Positions 1 to 6,128 of a DNA stretch of 41,626 nt are shown here, one piece after another. Every line of letters begins with the position of its first letter. Position 1 is the stretch's first letter. The DNA is taken from positions 1 to 41,626 of IMG/VR virus record IMGVR_UViG_3300042301_003361. One strand, written 5' to 3'. Source of the DNA: a virus. The position numbers and the translations under genes are program-made. The notes under the pieces were generated by a model, which was not told where the DNA came from, ran no database searches, and saw only the letters and a program-made list of their open reading frames with translations.

Positions 1-327
1 CGCTATTAATCTATCTGCTATTTTTAATTGAGCAGACCAATTTATATTCGGAGTATTTCTTAGAAAATGTTCTACTATTAATTTAGAACTGGGATAATCT
101 TTTATTACTTTTTTCTTTTCTACTTTCTCTTTTTTAAATACTATTTTATGACTTAAATATAGATACTCTCTTAATTCAAGAAGGGACTTGTCTCCAAGTC
201 CCTCCAATGATTTTAATTTATCTAATGATAATGATTTTAGGTCGTCAATAGTAAATATATTATTTTCATATAAAGCATTTTTAATTCTTTTGCTTAAAGG
301 AAAATCAGATACTAAGGATGTTGCCAT
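1..327 (-). CDS. Helix-hairpin-helix (RpoA-CTD-like) protein, 3' end outside window
   Basis: The reading frame opens at an ATG (327-325) and stays open for 109 codons to the window edge, so the C-terminus is missing. Residues about 8-54 resemble the C-terminal domain of RNA polymerase alpha: a helix, a turn, then LKSLEGLGDKSLLELREYL, which has the spacing of the helix-hairpin-helix in RpoA (LxxxxxLGxKSLxEI). In RpoA this fold binds UP-element DNA and activators. Here it sits at the N-terminus, followed by a Lys-rich stretch and a second helical part. The start overlaps the end of the nuclease-like gene upstream by 23 nt, so the two are probably co-transcribed. It could be a DNA-binding accessory factor or the start of a larger DNA-processing enzyme; the fold is supported, the role is not. 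Confidence 0.6.
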   Translation of the reverse strand, partial: MATSLVSDFPLSKRIKNALYENNIFTIDDLKSLSLDKLKSLEGLGDKSLLELREYLYLSHKIVFKKEKVEKKKVIKDYPSSKLIVEHFLRNTPNINWSAQLKIADRLIA

Positions 328-721
328 GTTTTTCAATTATTTTTTCTATAGATAGTGGTAGATCTTTTGGATATATTTCTATTAACTTTATTTGATTTTT
401 TTCACACCAAATTTCCTTAACTCTATCTCGCGTTATGGCGTCAAAGAAATCCTGGGAATCTTTGTGGAAGAATTTATTCAATCTAACATGTTGGTCGCCA
501 TGAGCTTCCACAGCTATCCTCTTTGTTAGATTGAATATATCTATCCTAAGTTTTGTCCCAGCGCAAGGAAATTCTTCAAAGCAAAAATGATTACTCCAGA
601 ATTCTTTGAAAAATTGCTTTACGGCAAATTGAAACTTGCTAGGCGACTTTCCATCCCAATCAATATTATATTTACCTATAGAGCATTTTACTTTCTTACC
701 CTTTAGATTGTAGAATATCAT
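305..721 (-). CDS. Putative PD-(D/E)XK-type endonuclease (Vsr/DUF559-like)
   Basis: A 138-residue protein starting at ATG 721, overlapping the end of uvsX by 26 nt. The central part has the pattern RIDIFNLTKRIAVEAHGDQH: an Asp at a strand end, then a strand ending in E-A-H-G-xx-H. This is the D-x(n)-E-x-H layout of very-short-patch-repair-like and DUF559-like nucleases. It is followed by a helix with FFDAITRDRVKEIWCEKN and a strand (IKLIEIYP), also typical of that fold, in which the helix after the active site carries D/R/K residues. No catalytic assignment is certain. Its position between uvsX and a helix-hairpin-helix gene fits a role in recombination, repair or host DNA breakdown. It could also be a relict of a homing endonuclease. 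Confidence 0.5.
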   Translation of the reverse strand: MIFYNLKGKKVKCSIGKYNIDWDGKSPSKFQFAVKQFFKEFWSNHFCFEEFPCAGTKLRIDIFNLTKRIAVEAHGDQHVRLNKFFHKDSQDFFDAITRDRVKEIWCEKNQIKLIEIYPKDLPLSIEKIIEKHGNILSI

Positions 722-1844
722 CTTTTTTATTTAAGGAACTCAAGATATTTGAATAGTAATCTAACCAGAAGTTAGTTATATCCTGTCTATCATCAAGTAA
801 TTTTTGTAGAGCTTTCATTCCATTTACTTTAGATGGAACGTCTTGCAATCCAGCCTCAACCATCTTATTAATGGCCGCTTCTGAAAAATTCATCCAAGCC
901 CCACCTTTTACTACGAACTCAAACTCTTTTAAGAATTCTCCAACTTCATATTCATTCCATACAGCGGACTTTCCTACGACCCCTCTTCTAACTGGATATT
1001 TGACTTTATAACCACTAGATTCATTACTAGATTTCTTGATTATAACTTTGGCCCAATGTCCTAGAATTGGATTCGTATTTGGGTTAATTTGATTTTCAGA
1101 TGTTTCACCAGACAATGTAATATAATCACTTTGTAATGTTGGCTCCATTTGTAATATCCAATCTGGAAAGTGAATAGCTGCATTACCGCCGCTACCAGCA
1201 ACAGTCTTTTGCGTTTCTTTTGCATACCCAATCTTAATATCAGCACTTATTTGTGTTATTAAGAACAACATGTGTCTAAGCTCTGTTATTGGTAATGACA
1301 TTCTCTTGCAGAATATCTTTAATAGTAATGGAGTCCCTGCTACTTGATTTGCTTCGTTATAATTCTTGAAGATATCTTCCGATCTATTTAGACCGTCAAC
1401 ACTATCAACAATAAATATAATTACTGTGTCGCTAGATTCTTTTATTAGATCAGTTATGATTTGAAGTGTTGGTTCAAATACATTCGACTTGTAAACGAAT
1501 ACTGTATGATTATCCCACTCATCCGCAGATGTAACAAATTTCAATCCACGGCGACTTTGTATATTTTCACTTAATCTTCCCTCAGCTTTGATATAGAAAC
1601 ATTTGCAATTTGGTATTGTTTCAAAAGCATTTGCTACAACGTCAATACATAGACTTGTTTTACCACCCTCGGAAGCTCCACCAATACGATGAATACCTGG
1701 GCCAAAACCACCACCCATTCTTATATCAAGTCTTTTAGAACCTGTTGATACTTTGTAATTTGGTAATTCTTTTTTAGAATTAAAGTGGTGATCTTTATTT
1801 TTAGTTAGGAAATTTTTTAATACGCTTGAAGATACGTCAGACAT
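696..1844 (-). CDS. uvsX: UvsX/RecA-family recombinase
   Basis: A RecA-fold strand-exchange ATPase of 382 residues from the ATG at 1844. The Walker A motif GASEGGKTS lies at residues 56-64 and the Walker B strand VIIFIVDSVDGL ends in Asp147. After it come a conserved ITQISAD segment and a GSGGNAAIHFPDW loop, the DNA-binding loop region seen in phage UvsX proteins. A GTG at 1877 would add 11 residues, but the ATG at 1844 overlaps the stop of the upstream Cys-rich gene and gives a more usual N-terminus. The family coats ssDNA and drives recombination-dependent replication and repair. It heads a group with a nuclease-like and a helix-hairpin-helix gene. Its length is normal for the family. Confidence 0.9.
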   Translation of the reverse strand: MSDVSSSVLKNFLTKNKDHHFNSKKELPNYKVSTGSKRLDIRMGGGFGPGIHRIGGASEGGKTSLCIDVVANAFETIPNCKCFYIKAEGRLSENIQSRRGLKFVTSADEWDNHTVFVYKSNVFEPTLQIITDLIKESSDTVIIFIVDSVDGLNRSEDIFKNYNEANQVAGTPLLLKIFCKRMSLPITELRHMLFLITQISADIKIGYAKETQKTVAGSGGNAAIHFPDWILQMEPTLQSDYITLSGETSENQINPNTNPILGHWAKVIIKKSSNESSGYKVKYPVRRGVVGKSAVWNEYEVGEFLKEFEFVVKGGAWMNFSEAAINKMVEAGLQDVPSKVNGMKALQKLLDDRQDITNFWLDYYSNILSSLNKKDDILQSKG

Positions 1845-2025
1845 TGTTTTTTTGTTGGTAGTAGATACATAACTCACATATTTCTGGAGTTACATCTTCT
1901 ATTTGTTTTTTGAAGCAAAGATACCCTTCTGCTTGTTCTTTGCCGCAACAGCGGCGAGTTTCAAATGAAAAGTGTTTTTCTGCTGATCGGTACATACAGG
2001 TATCAAATTTTTCTTGACCGTCCAT
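1837..2025 (-). CDS. Small cysteine-rich protein, possible zinc binder
   Basis: A 62-residue protein from ATG 2025. It has seven Cys: a lone Cys near residue 10, a CC pair, a single Cys, and a C-terminal CxxC (CELC). The arrangement suggests a small metal-binding domain, but I do not recognise the family. Its stop overlaps the preferred uvsX start by 8 nt, which argues for translational coupling and for its being real. It lies downstream of the hairpin at 2036-2070. Role unknown; the neighbours suggest replication or recombination. Confidence 0.5.
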   Translation of the reverse strand: MDGQEKFDTCMYRSAEKHFSFETRRCCGKEQAEGYLCFKKQIEDVTPEICELCIYYQQKNNV

Positions 2026-2035
2026 AGAATAAATT

Positions 2036-2070
2036 GGCAGCGTTACTTTAACGAATTATTTCACGCTGCC
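2036..2070. terminator. Inverted repeat with 8-bp perfect arms (hairpin)
   Basis: Arms GGCAGCGT (2036-2043) and ACGCTGCC (2063-2070) are exact reverse complements around a 19-nt A/T-rich loop. On the plus strand the repeat is followed by GTTTTTGTT; on the minus strand, the direction of the flanking genes, it is followed by AATTTATT. It occupies the gap between the 116-residue gene and the Cys-rich gene upstream of uvsX. It may be a weak terminator or an mRNA-stability or attenuation hairpin; the T-tract is better placed for the plus strand, where no upstream gene exists. Confidence 0.5.
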
Positions 2071-2081
2071 GTTTTTGTTAA

Positions 2082-2432
2082 TTACGATACGCTCACAATA
2101 TTAGCGAGCATTACAGATAGATTTTGCTTTGACTTCATATCTGTGAAGAATAGCATTTTATCTGTTATATTTTTTACCTTTGCGCAGTACGATGTATTAC
2201 CCGACTTGACTCGATTAACTGAGATACCTATAAAGCGACCTTTATGACTCTTTAGTTTTGATACAATTTCATTTATATCGTTTCCTTCTGCTAGTTTCCT
2301 AGAATTAGGAATTGGTAGATCTAGCGCGATTGCTTTTTCAACTGTCTTCTTAATTGTTTCCTTTTTAACTGGCATTGTCTTTACTTTCGATCCTTCCTTA
2401 CTTTCCTTCTTTGTCTTATTATTTGGTTTCAT
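2082..2432 (-). CDS. Unknown protein with basic N-terminus
   Basis: 116 residues from ATG 2432. The first 30 residues are dominated by Lys, Thr and Glu and are probably disordered. A helix follows (residues about 52-66), then a likely beta-rich C-terminal half with the pattern GRFIGISVNRVKSG...SYCAKVKNITDKMLFFTD. No enzymatic motif is visible and I do not recognise the family. The gene lies 11 nt downstream of a 54-residue gene and upstream of a stable hairpin. A basic tail with a small beta domain would suit nucleic-acid binding, but that is a guess. Confidence 0.5.
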   Translation of the reverse strand: MKPNNKTKKESKEGSKVKTMPVKKETIKKTVEKAIALDLPIPNSRKLAEGNDINEIVSKLKSHKGRFIGISVNRVKSGNTSYCAKVKNITDKMLFFTDMKSKQNLSVMLANIVSVS

Positions 2433-2443
2433 TTCTTTATTAT

Positions 2444-2608
2444 TTAAATATTTACTTGTCCTGTTAGGGCTTGCATCAACTCCAATTTAATGCACTTTTT
2501 GAGTATGTCAACCTCTTCTTGTGACATATTTACAGATTTTGTAAACCTAACGATAATTTCCTTGGTCACATCTTCTGTTAGTTCCTTCGCTTGATCTTTG
2601 TCAAACAT
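2444..2608 (-). CDS. Small helical protein of unknown function (54 aa)
   Basis: An ATG at 2608 opens 54 codons to a TAA at 2444, filling an otherwise empty gap between the MazG-like gene (stop at 2612) and the 116-residue gene (start at 2432). The product begins MFDKDQAKEL and contains the stretch MSQEEVDILKKCIKLELMQ; it is charged and looks entirely alpha-helical. The close packing with both neighbours (3 and 11 nt) on the same strand supports it as a real gene. No family recognised. Confidence 0.55.
   Translation of the reverse strand: MFDKDQAKELTEDVTKEIIVRFTKSVNMSQEEVDILKKCIKLELMQALTGQVNI
2484..2511 (-). promoter_or_regulatory. Promoter-like site inside the 54-aa gene
   Basis: On the minus strand TTGACA (2511-2506) is followed after exactly 16 bp by TAAATT (2489-2484), the same design as the intergenic promoters at 3674, 16922, 20252 and 21032. 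It would start an RNA near 2477, about 45 nt upstream of the 116-residue gene. It lies in coding sequence, so it may be chance. Confidence 0.3.
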
Positions 2609-2611
2609 ATA

Positions 2612-3061
2612 TTACTTATTTCTTTGCTCTTCTAGTATAGCCTCTATATTTGGCGCTTGCCAAAGTAAAGGTTTGATCCACTTACCATCATCTCTCATAT
2701 ATCCACCTGGACCGAATTTAGCCATATTTGTATTATAAACTTCTACATCTATAGGCTCCATATCAACTCCACATGAATTAGCTGTGCCATTTACTATCAC
2801 TTTGATATCTGCGATGCCATCAACAATTTCAATTAGATCTGGTTCTTGGTCTGCGACAAATGTTAAATTATCTAGTATAACTTGATTACCATTTTCATCA
2901 AGTACAGATAAACCTAATCCATTTACATGCTCGCAAACTTCCTCTAATAAAAGTCTTGCTCTAAGTTTTCGTATTTCTACTGATGGAACTACTGGCTTAT
3001 TAGGAAGTTCCTGTTTAGCCGCAACCATAAAATCTAACGCTCTTTTCTGTTCTATCTCCAT
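2612..3061 (-). CDS. MazG-like nucleotide pyrophosphohydrolase (PRA-PH-like domain)
   Basis: 149 residues from ATG 3061. The all-alpha NTP-pyrophosphatase signature is present: an EExxE motif at residues 40-44 (LLLEEVCE) and a second acidic motif, EIVDGIAD, at 78-85. The stretch VNGTANSCGVD...VEVYNTNMAKFGPGG and the C-terminal WQAPNIEAILEEQ match the phage and bacterial group usually annotated as phosphoribosyl-ATP pyrophosphohydrolase-like. Such enzymes hydrolyse (d)NTPs or alarmones to monophosphates with Mg2+. In phages they are thought to clean the nucleotide pool or lower ppGpp. The gene starts the minus-strand group that leads to uvsX. Confidence 0.75.
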   Translation of the reverse strand: MEIEQKRALDFMVAAKQELPNKPVVPSVEIRKLRARLLLEEVCEHVNGLGLSVLDENGNQVILDNLTFVADQEPDLIEIVDGIADIKVIVNGTANSCGVDMEPIDVEVYNTNMAKFGPGGYMRDDGKWIKPLLWQAPNIEAILEEQRNK

Positions 3062-3122
3062 ATAAAAAAATATGTAGTCTCTCCCACTGTCACGCCATTA
3101 AGGTGACGTTCCGTTTTTATCA

Positions 3123-3614
3123 TTAGAATTTGAATCCAACACCAGCACGAATAGATACCGCACCATCATTGTCTTCATCTTCAACTGTAAAGTTATAAGC
3201 CGCGTCGGCAAATAGACTTACAGTTTGGGTGAGGGCGACTTTAACACCACCGCCAGTTCTAACTACCCATTGGTCTGATTCAAACTCATAGGCACCACCA
3301 GCAAGAGCGTATAGAGATACAGTCTCTGCAACTGGTAGGTAATAAAGAGCATTAGCTCCAACTCCATAAACCTCGTCTTCTAAAACTGTGGCAAATACTT
3401 CACCATATAGGTCGCCAACTAGCTTTGATTCGAGAGCTAAACCACCACCATAAACTTCATTACTGTCGTCAAGAACTACAGAGGCGAAAGCCTTAGCGGT
3501 TAATTCAGATAGTGGTGAAGGAGGTGTGACCGTGGTAACGGCGGGGGTGCCAGCGAATACTGGACTTATAAATGCGACCATCGCAGCTAACATAGATTTA
3601 GTTTTATTCATCAT
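3123..3614 (-). CDS. Secreted outer-membrane beta-barrel-like protein
   Basis: 163 residues. The N-terminus is a classical signal peptide: basic MMNKTKS, a hydrophobic core, and an AxA-type site (SPVFA before GTPA). The mature part is an alternation of short amphipathic strands rich in Gly, Ala, Val and Tyr (YGGGLALESKL, YGEVFATVL, SLYALAGGAYEF, VRTGGGVKVAL) and ends in GVGFKF. A C-terminal Phe is the recognition signal for outer-membrane barrel assembly. Length suits an 8-stranded barrel. It stands alone with its own promoter and leader hairpin, and its wording is more GC-rich than neighbouring genes, suggesting acquisition from a bacterium. A likely job is altering the infected cell surface, for example blocking superinfection; that is inference. 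Confidence 0.7.
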   Translation of the reverse strand: MMNKTKSMLAAMVAFISPVFAGTPAVTTVTPPSPLSELTAKAFASVVLDDSNEVYGGGLALESKLVGDLYGEVFATVLEDEVYGVGANALYYLPVAETVSLYALAGGAYEFESDQWVVRTGGGVKVALTQTVSLFADAAYNFTVEDEDNDGAVSIRAGVGFKF

Positions 3615-3648
3615 ACTTATTATTTTGTTTTTGTTTTGTTTGTTTTTC

Positions 3649-3668
3649 TGTAGCGATTTCTTGCTACA
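3649..3668 (-). promoter_or_regulatory. Leader hairpin upstream of the beta-barrel gene
   Basis: TGTAGC and GCTACA (3649-3654, 3663-3668) are perfect 6-bp arms around an 8-nt spacer. In the minus-strand transcript the hairpin would lie at the very 5' end of a leader of about 55 nt, just after the -10 at 3674. A 5'-terminal hairpin commonly stabilises mRNA; no SD-like motif precedes the ATG. Confidence 0.45.
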
Positions 3669-3673
3669 TGTCT

Positions 3674-3701
3674 ATCTTACTCACCTCTTGAGAGATGTCA
3701 A
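3674..3701 (-). promoter_or_regulatory. Sigma-70-like promoter for the beta-barrel gene
   Basis: On the minus strand TTGACA (3701-3696), 16 bp, TAAGAT (3679-3674). The predicted start near 3667 gives a leader of about 55 nt before ATG 3614. Same geometry as the other promoters in this window. Confidence 0.65.
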
Positions 3702-3750
3702 GAACTTTTTTTTCTCTTTTTCTATTTTGCTGTACAATTATATAGTAACT

Positions 3751-4713
3751 ATGAAAAAGGATAAATTTTTAATTTGGTTCATTTGTTTCGGAAATCAACT
3801 CCACAAAGAGATGACATTCTTCTCTATTTTATCTATAATAAACTATACTAACTACAGTGGGGAAATAGTAGTTCTATCTGATACAGATGAGTTTACCACA
3901 AATATTGATCGTGTCAAGATAATAAATGTAAAAAAAAGATATAAAGCTGAAAGTAAGTTTAATATATATTGTATTAAGCCAAAGATAACAGATTTTATTA
4001 ATATTACTGATTATAAGTTTTGTCTTTATTTAGACTCTGATGTTCTAATTAACTATAAAAACTTCGATCAACTAATGAATTTTTGGGGGGACTGTAATCA
4101 GATATTATTAATGGATAATGAGGGGTGGAAAGTTCATAGAAATATACCTAATGTTGGTTCAGAAGTGCTAACTGATTATGAAAAAAATGAATACAAAGAT
4201 TTTGAAGTATGTGCTGGTATATTCGGAGTACCAGGTAATCAAAAAGGTTTAGATTTTCTAAAAGCTTGGGATGATATGAATGCTTTGGATTACAACGCGG
4301 ATGACCAGGGTAATTTACACGCTGTATTAATTAGAAATAATTTTGACACTAAATATTGTGAACAAATAAATAAAGATAAATGGAAGTTTGAAAATATAAC
4401 TCACCATCATTCAAAACATAGAGATATTTTTTGGATGCACTGTAAATTCTTGCTAAGAAAATTAATAGCAGAGCCTAAATTTAAAGGTATATATTATATG
4501 GAAAAACCCGTGGAAAATATATCGAATATATGGGAATTTAAAGATGGTATAGTTTACGCAGAAAATCCTAGAGTAGTAGGTTATACACAAGATACTATTT
4601 TCGGAACTTATATATGGTGGACTACAGGTGGATTTGAAAAAATTAATGAAAAGGGCTGTTTTAGCAGCAATCAATCTTATAGTTGCTTTAAATTAAGTAA
4701 GAGTTCTAAATAA
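3751..4713 (+). CDS. GT-A fold glycosyltransferase (GT8-like)
   Basis: 320 residues from ATG 3751; the frame is open further upstream, but that part overlaps the divergent promoter region and the opposite-strand signal peptide. Key features are an N-terminal Rossmann-like half with VVLSDTDEF, the metal-binding DxD motif in CLYLDSDVLI (Asp95-Asp97), then a CAGIFGVPG loop and DDQGNLHAV, as in nucleotide-sugar transferases related to GT8. It should transfer a sugar from a nucleotide donor to an unknown acceptor in the cytoplasm. It is the only plus-strand member of the glycan cassette and runs convergently into the next gene, overlapping it by 21 nt. The promoter is unclear; TATAGT at 3741-3746 lies 4 nt before the start, but no good -35 is visible. 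Confidence 0.7.
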   Translation: MKKDKFLIWFICFGNQLHKEMTFFSILSIINYTNYSGEIVVLSDTDEFTTNIDRVKIINVKKRYKAESKFNIYCIKPKITDFINITDYKFCLYLDSDVLINYKNFDQLMNFWGDCNQILLMDNEGWKVHRNIPNVGSEVLTDYEKNEYKDFEVCAGIFGVPGNQKGLDFLKAWDDMNALDYNADDQGNLHAVLIRNNFDTKYCEQINKDKWKFENITHHHSKHRDIFWMHCKFLLRKLIAEPKFKGIYYMEKPVENISNIWEFKDGIVYAENPRVVGYTQDTIFGTYIWWTTGGFEKINEKGCFSSNQSYSCFKLSKSSK

Positions 4714-5460
4714 TAATTCTCTATCAACTTTTTTATTATACGATCTAAGAAACTTATCAAGATTGTAAGCTATTAATGGATTAAAATCATATAAATTAAA
4801 TGTATTTGTATGGTTAAATCTTAAAGTTTTTTGACCAGGACTTTCGAGAGAAATCGTTGGTATATTCATCGACTGTGCTAAAGCTAATGTTCCAGTTGGG
4901 TTTCCTATGACCATTTTTGCGTTGGCTACTATTTCAGCTAAATGATTAAAATCTCTTGCTATAATTATATCTTCAAATCTATATTTAGATCTTAATCTAA
5001 AATGATCGTAGTCTTCTTCGATACCTATAAAAGAGGGGCTATTAAATAAATATGGAAGATTCCAAAATGATTGCTTATTAAATTCAAATCTTCTTGTATA
5101 TGCAAATAAAATCCTACTATCCTCCTTTGATTCTATATCTAGCCATTTTTTGTTTAAAAATTCTAAGGCACTTTCTCTTGATACTCCGTAGGCATACATG
5201 TGGGATTCTGGTAATGAGAACCATCCAAGCCAATGTCTAAACGTGTCAAGTGGAGTTTCTGAATTTTCTTCTGTAAATCTTACATCTTGAATATAATTTT
5301 GTTTTGATATTAATTCATATATCAGATCAAATATCCTTTTATTAAAAATAATTCTAGTTTTTAGTGACGGATATAAAACTAACTCTCCCCCACCAAGATA
5401 TTTTATAGTAGCTAAAGAATATATTATATCTTTAAAATCTCCAGAATGAGAAAAGACCAT
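4693..5460 (-). CDS. Glycosyltransferase-like protein (GT9/heptosyltransferase-like fold)
   Basis: 255 residues from ATG 5460. The N-terminus (FSHSGDFKDIIYSLATIKYLGGG) resembles the start of heptosyltransferase-like GT-B proteins, where a loop after the first strand binds the acceptor. The C-terminal half has KMVIGNPTGTLALAQSMNIPTISLESPG, matching the nucleotide-sugar-binding segment (xxxGNxSGxxxLAxxxxxPTI) of that group. It is shorter than ADP-heptose:LPS heptosyltransferases (about 320-350 residues), as phage versions often are. The C-terminus overlaps the convergent GT8-like gene by 21 nt. Likely acts on a surface glycan; donor and acceptor unknown. Confidence 0.55.
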   Translation of the reverse strand: MVFSHSGDFKDIIYSLATIKYLGGGELVLYPSLKTRIIFNKRIFDLIYELISKQNYIQDVRFTEENSETPLDTFRHWLGWFSLPESHMYAYGVSRESALEFLNKKWLDIESKEDSRILFAYTRRFEFNKQSFWNLPYLFNSPSFIGIEEDYDHFRLRSKYRFEDIIIARDFNHLAEIVANAKMVIGNPTGTLALAQSMNIPTISLESPGQKTLRFNHTNTFNLYDFNPLIAYNLDKFLRSYNKKVDRELLFRTLT

Positions 5461-5466
5461 TTTCTT

Positions 5467-5682
5467 TTATATTTTCCAGGCATTAAATCTATAAGACGGC
5501 TCTATTTGAAAATAGCTATCCTCTATGTCCGGCTTTGTATTTAGTATATTTTTTATGTTTTGATCGTCTAAAACTAGATCGTCAATATCAACTGGACTAT
5601 GTTTTACTATATAGTTATTTTCATCTAAAGTTACATAGTAACAATCTAGGTCGTCATCAGTGCTTTGTATTAAATATCTCAT
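5467..5682 (-). CDS. Small acidic protein of unknown function
   Basis: 71 residues from ATG 5682, ending 6 nt before the next gene. It is Asp-rich (STDDDLDCYYVTLDEN; SPVDIDDLVLDDQ) with no signal peptide or membrane segment. No known family recognised. Tight packing within the glycan cassette suggests co-expression with its neighbours. Confidence 0.5.
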   Translation of the reverse strand: MRYLIQSTDDDLDCYYVTLDENNYIVKHSPVDIDDLVLDDQNIKNILNTKPDIEDSYFQIEPSYRFNAWKI

Positions 5683-5711
5683 AACTAATTCTACTTAATT
5701 TAAGAAATTAA

Positions 5712-6128
5712 TTACTGAGATATGAATTGTTTATCTAATTTTTGACCTTCGTATGGTCCAGTTTTATACTCATAGACTATAGTATTATCTTCTAGTATTA
5801 AATATGTATGACCACCATAAAGTGTAAAACTCGCGTCACCTGGTAAAAGTATCTCTTCACTAATTATAGTATCATCTATGTCATAAAGAAAACATTTAAC
5901 GCTGCCTTTTATTACAACCCAAGACTCTTGAGCTATCTGATTCTCGTAAGTTCTTTTTTTTGTTATATGTTTGTGAGGTGGAAATGTTTTACCTTTTGGC
6001 ATATTTAAAGTTGCACATTGTATAAAATTATCCTCTGGAACTATTTCTCTTCTTGATTCGATCTCACTTAATCTATTTATTATATGAAGCAACTTAGTTG
6101 GCTCTACTTTTGAATATATTTTTTTCAT
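5712..6128 (-). CDS. WbuC-like cupin
   Basis: The single-domain cupin shows FPPHKHITKKRT...QESWVVIKGSVKCFLYDIDD, then LLPGDASFTLYGGHTYLIL, where the paired His and the later Gly-rich strand form the usual metal-binding barrel. This pattern is close to the WbuC family found in O-antigen and capsule loci. I placed the start at ATG 6128 because it makes an ATGA overlap with the gmd stop, a coupling used repeatedly in this window; an in-frame ATG at 6155 would add nine residues. It probably acts on, or binds, a sugar intermediate; the biochemical role of WbuC is not settled. Confidence 0.65.
   Translation of the reverse strand: MKKIYSKVEPTKLLHIINRLSEIESRREIVPEDNFIQCATLNMPKGKTFPPHKHITKKRTYENQIAQESWVVIKGSVKCFLYDIDDTIISEEILLPGDASFTLYGGHTYLILEDNTIVYEYKTGPYEGQKLDKQFISQ

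Noticed and set aside
2014-2247. A 77-codon plus-strand frame
   Set aside because: It is antisense to the 116-residue gene and contains the 2036-2070 inverted repeat; no start signal or protein-like composition.
3062-3122. Possible terminator between the barrel gene and the MazG-like gene
   Set aside because: GTCAC and GTGAC can pair, but with a bulge and no adjacent T-run on the coding strand; too weak to call.
3526-3750. Upstream extension of the GT8-like gene to 3526
   Set aside because: The extension crosses the divergent promoter region and lies antisense to the signal peptide of the barrel gene; the glycosyltransferase fold begins at ATG 3751.
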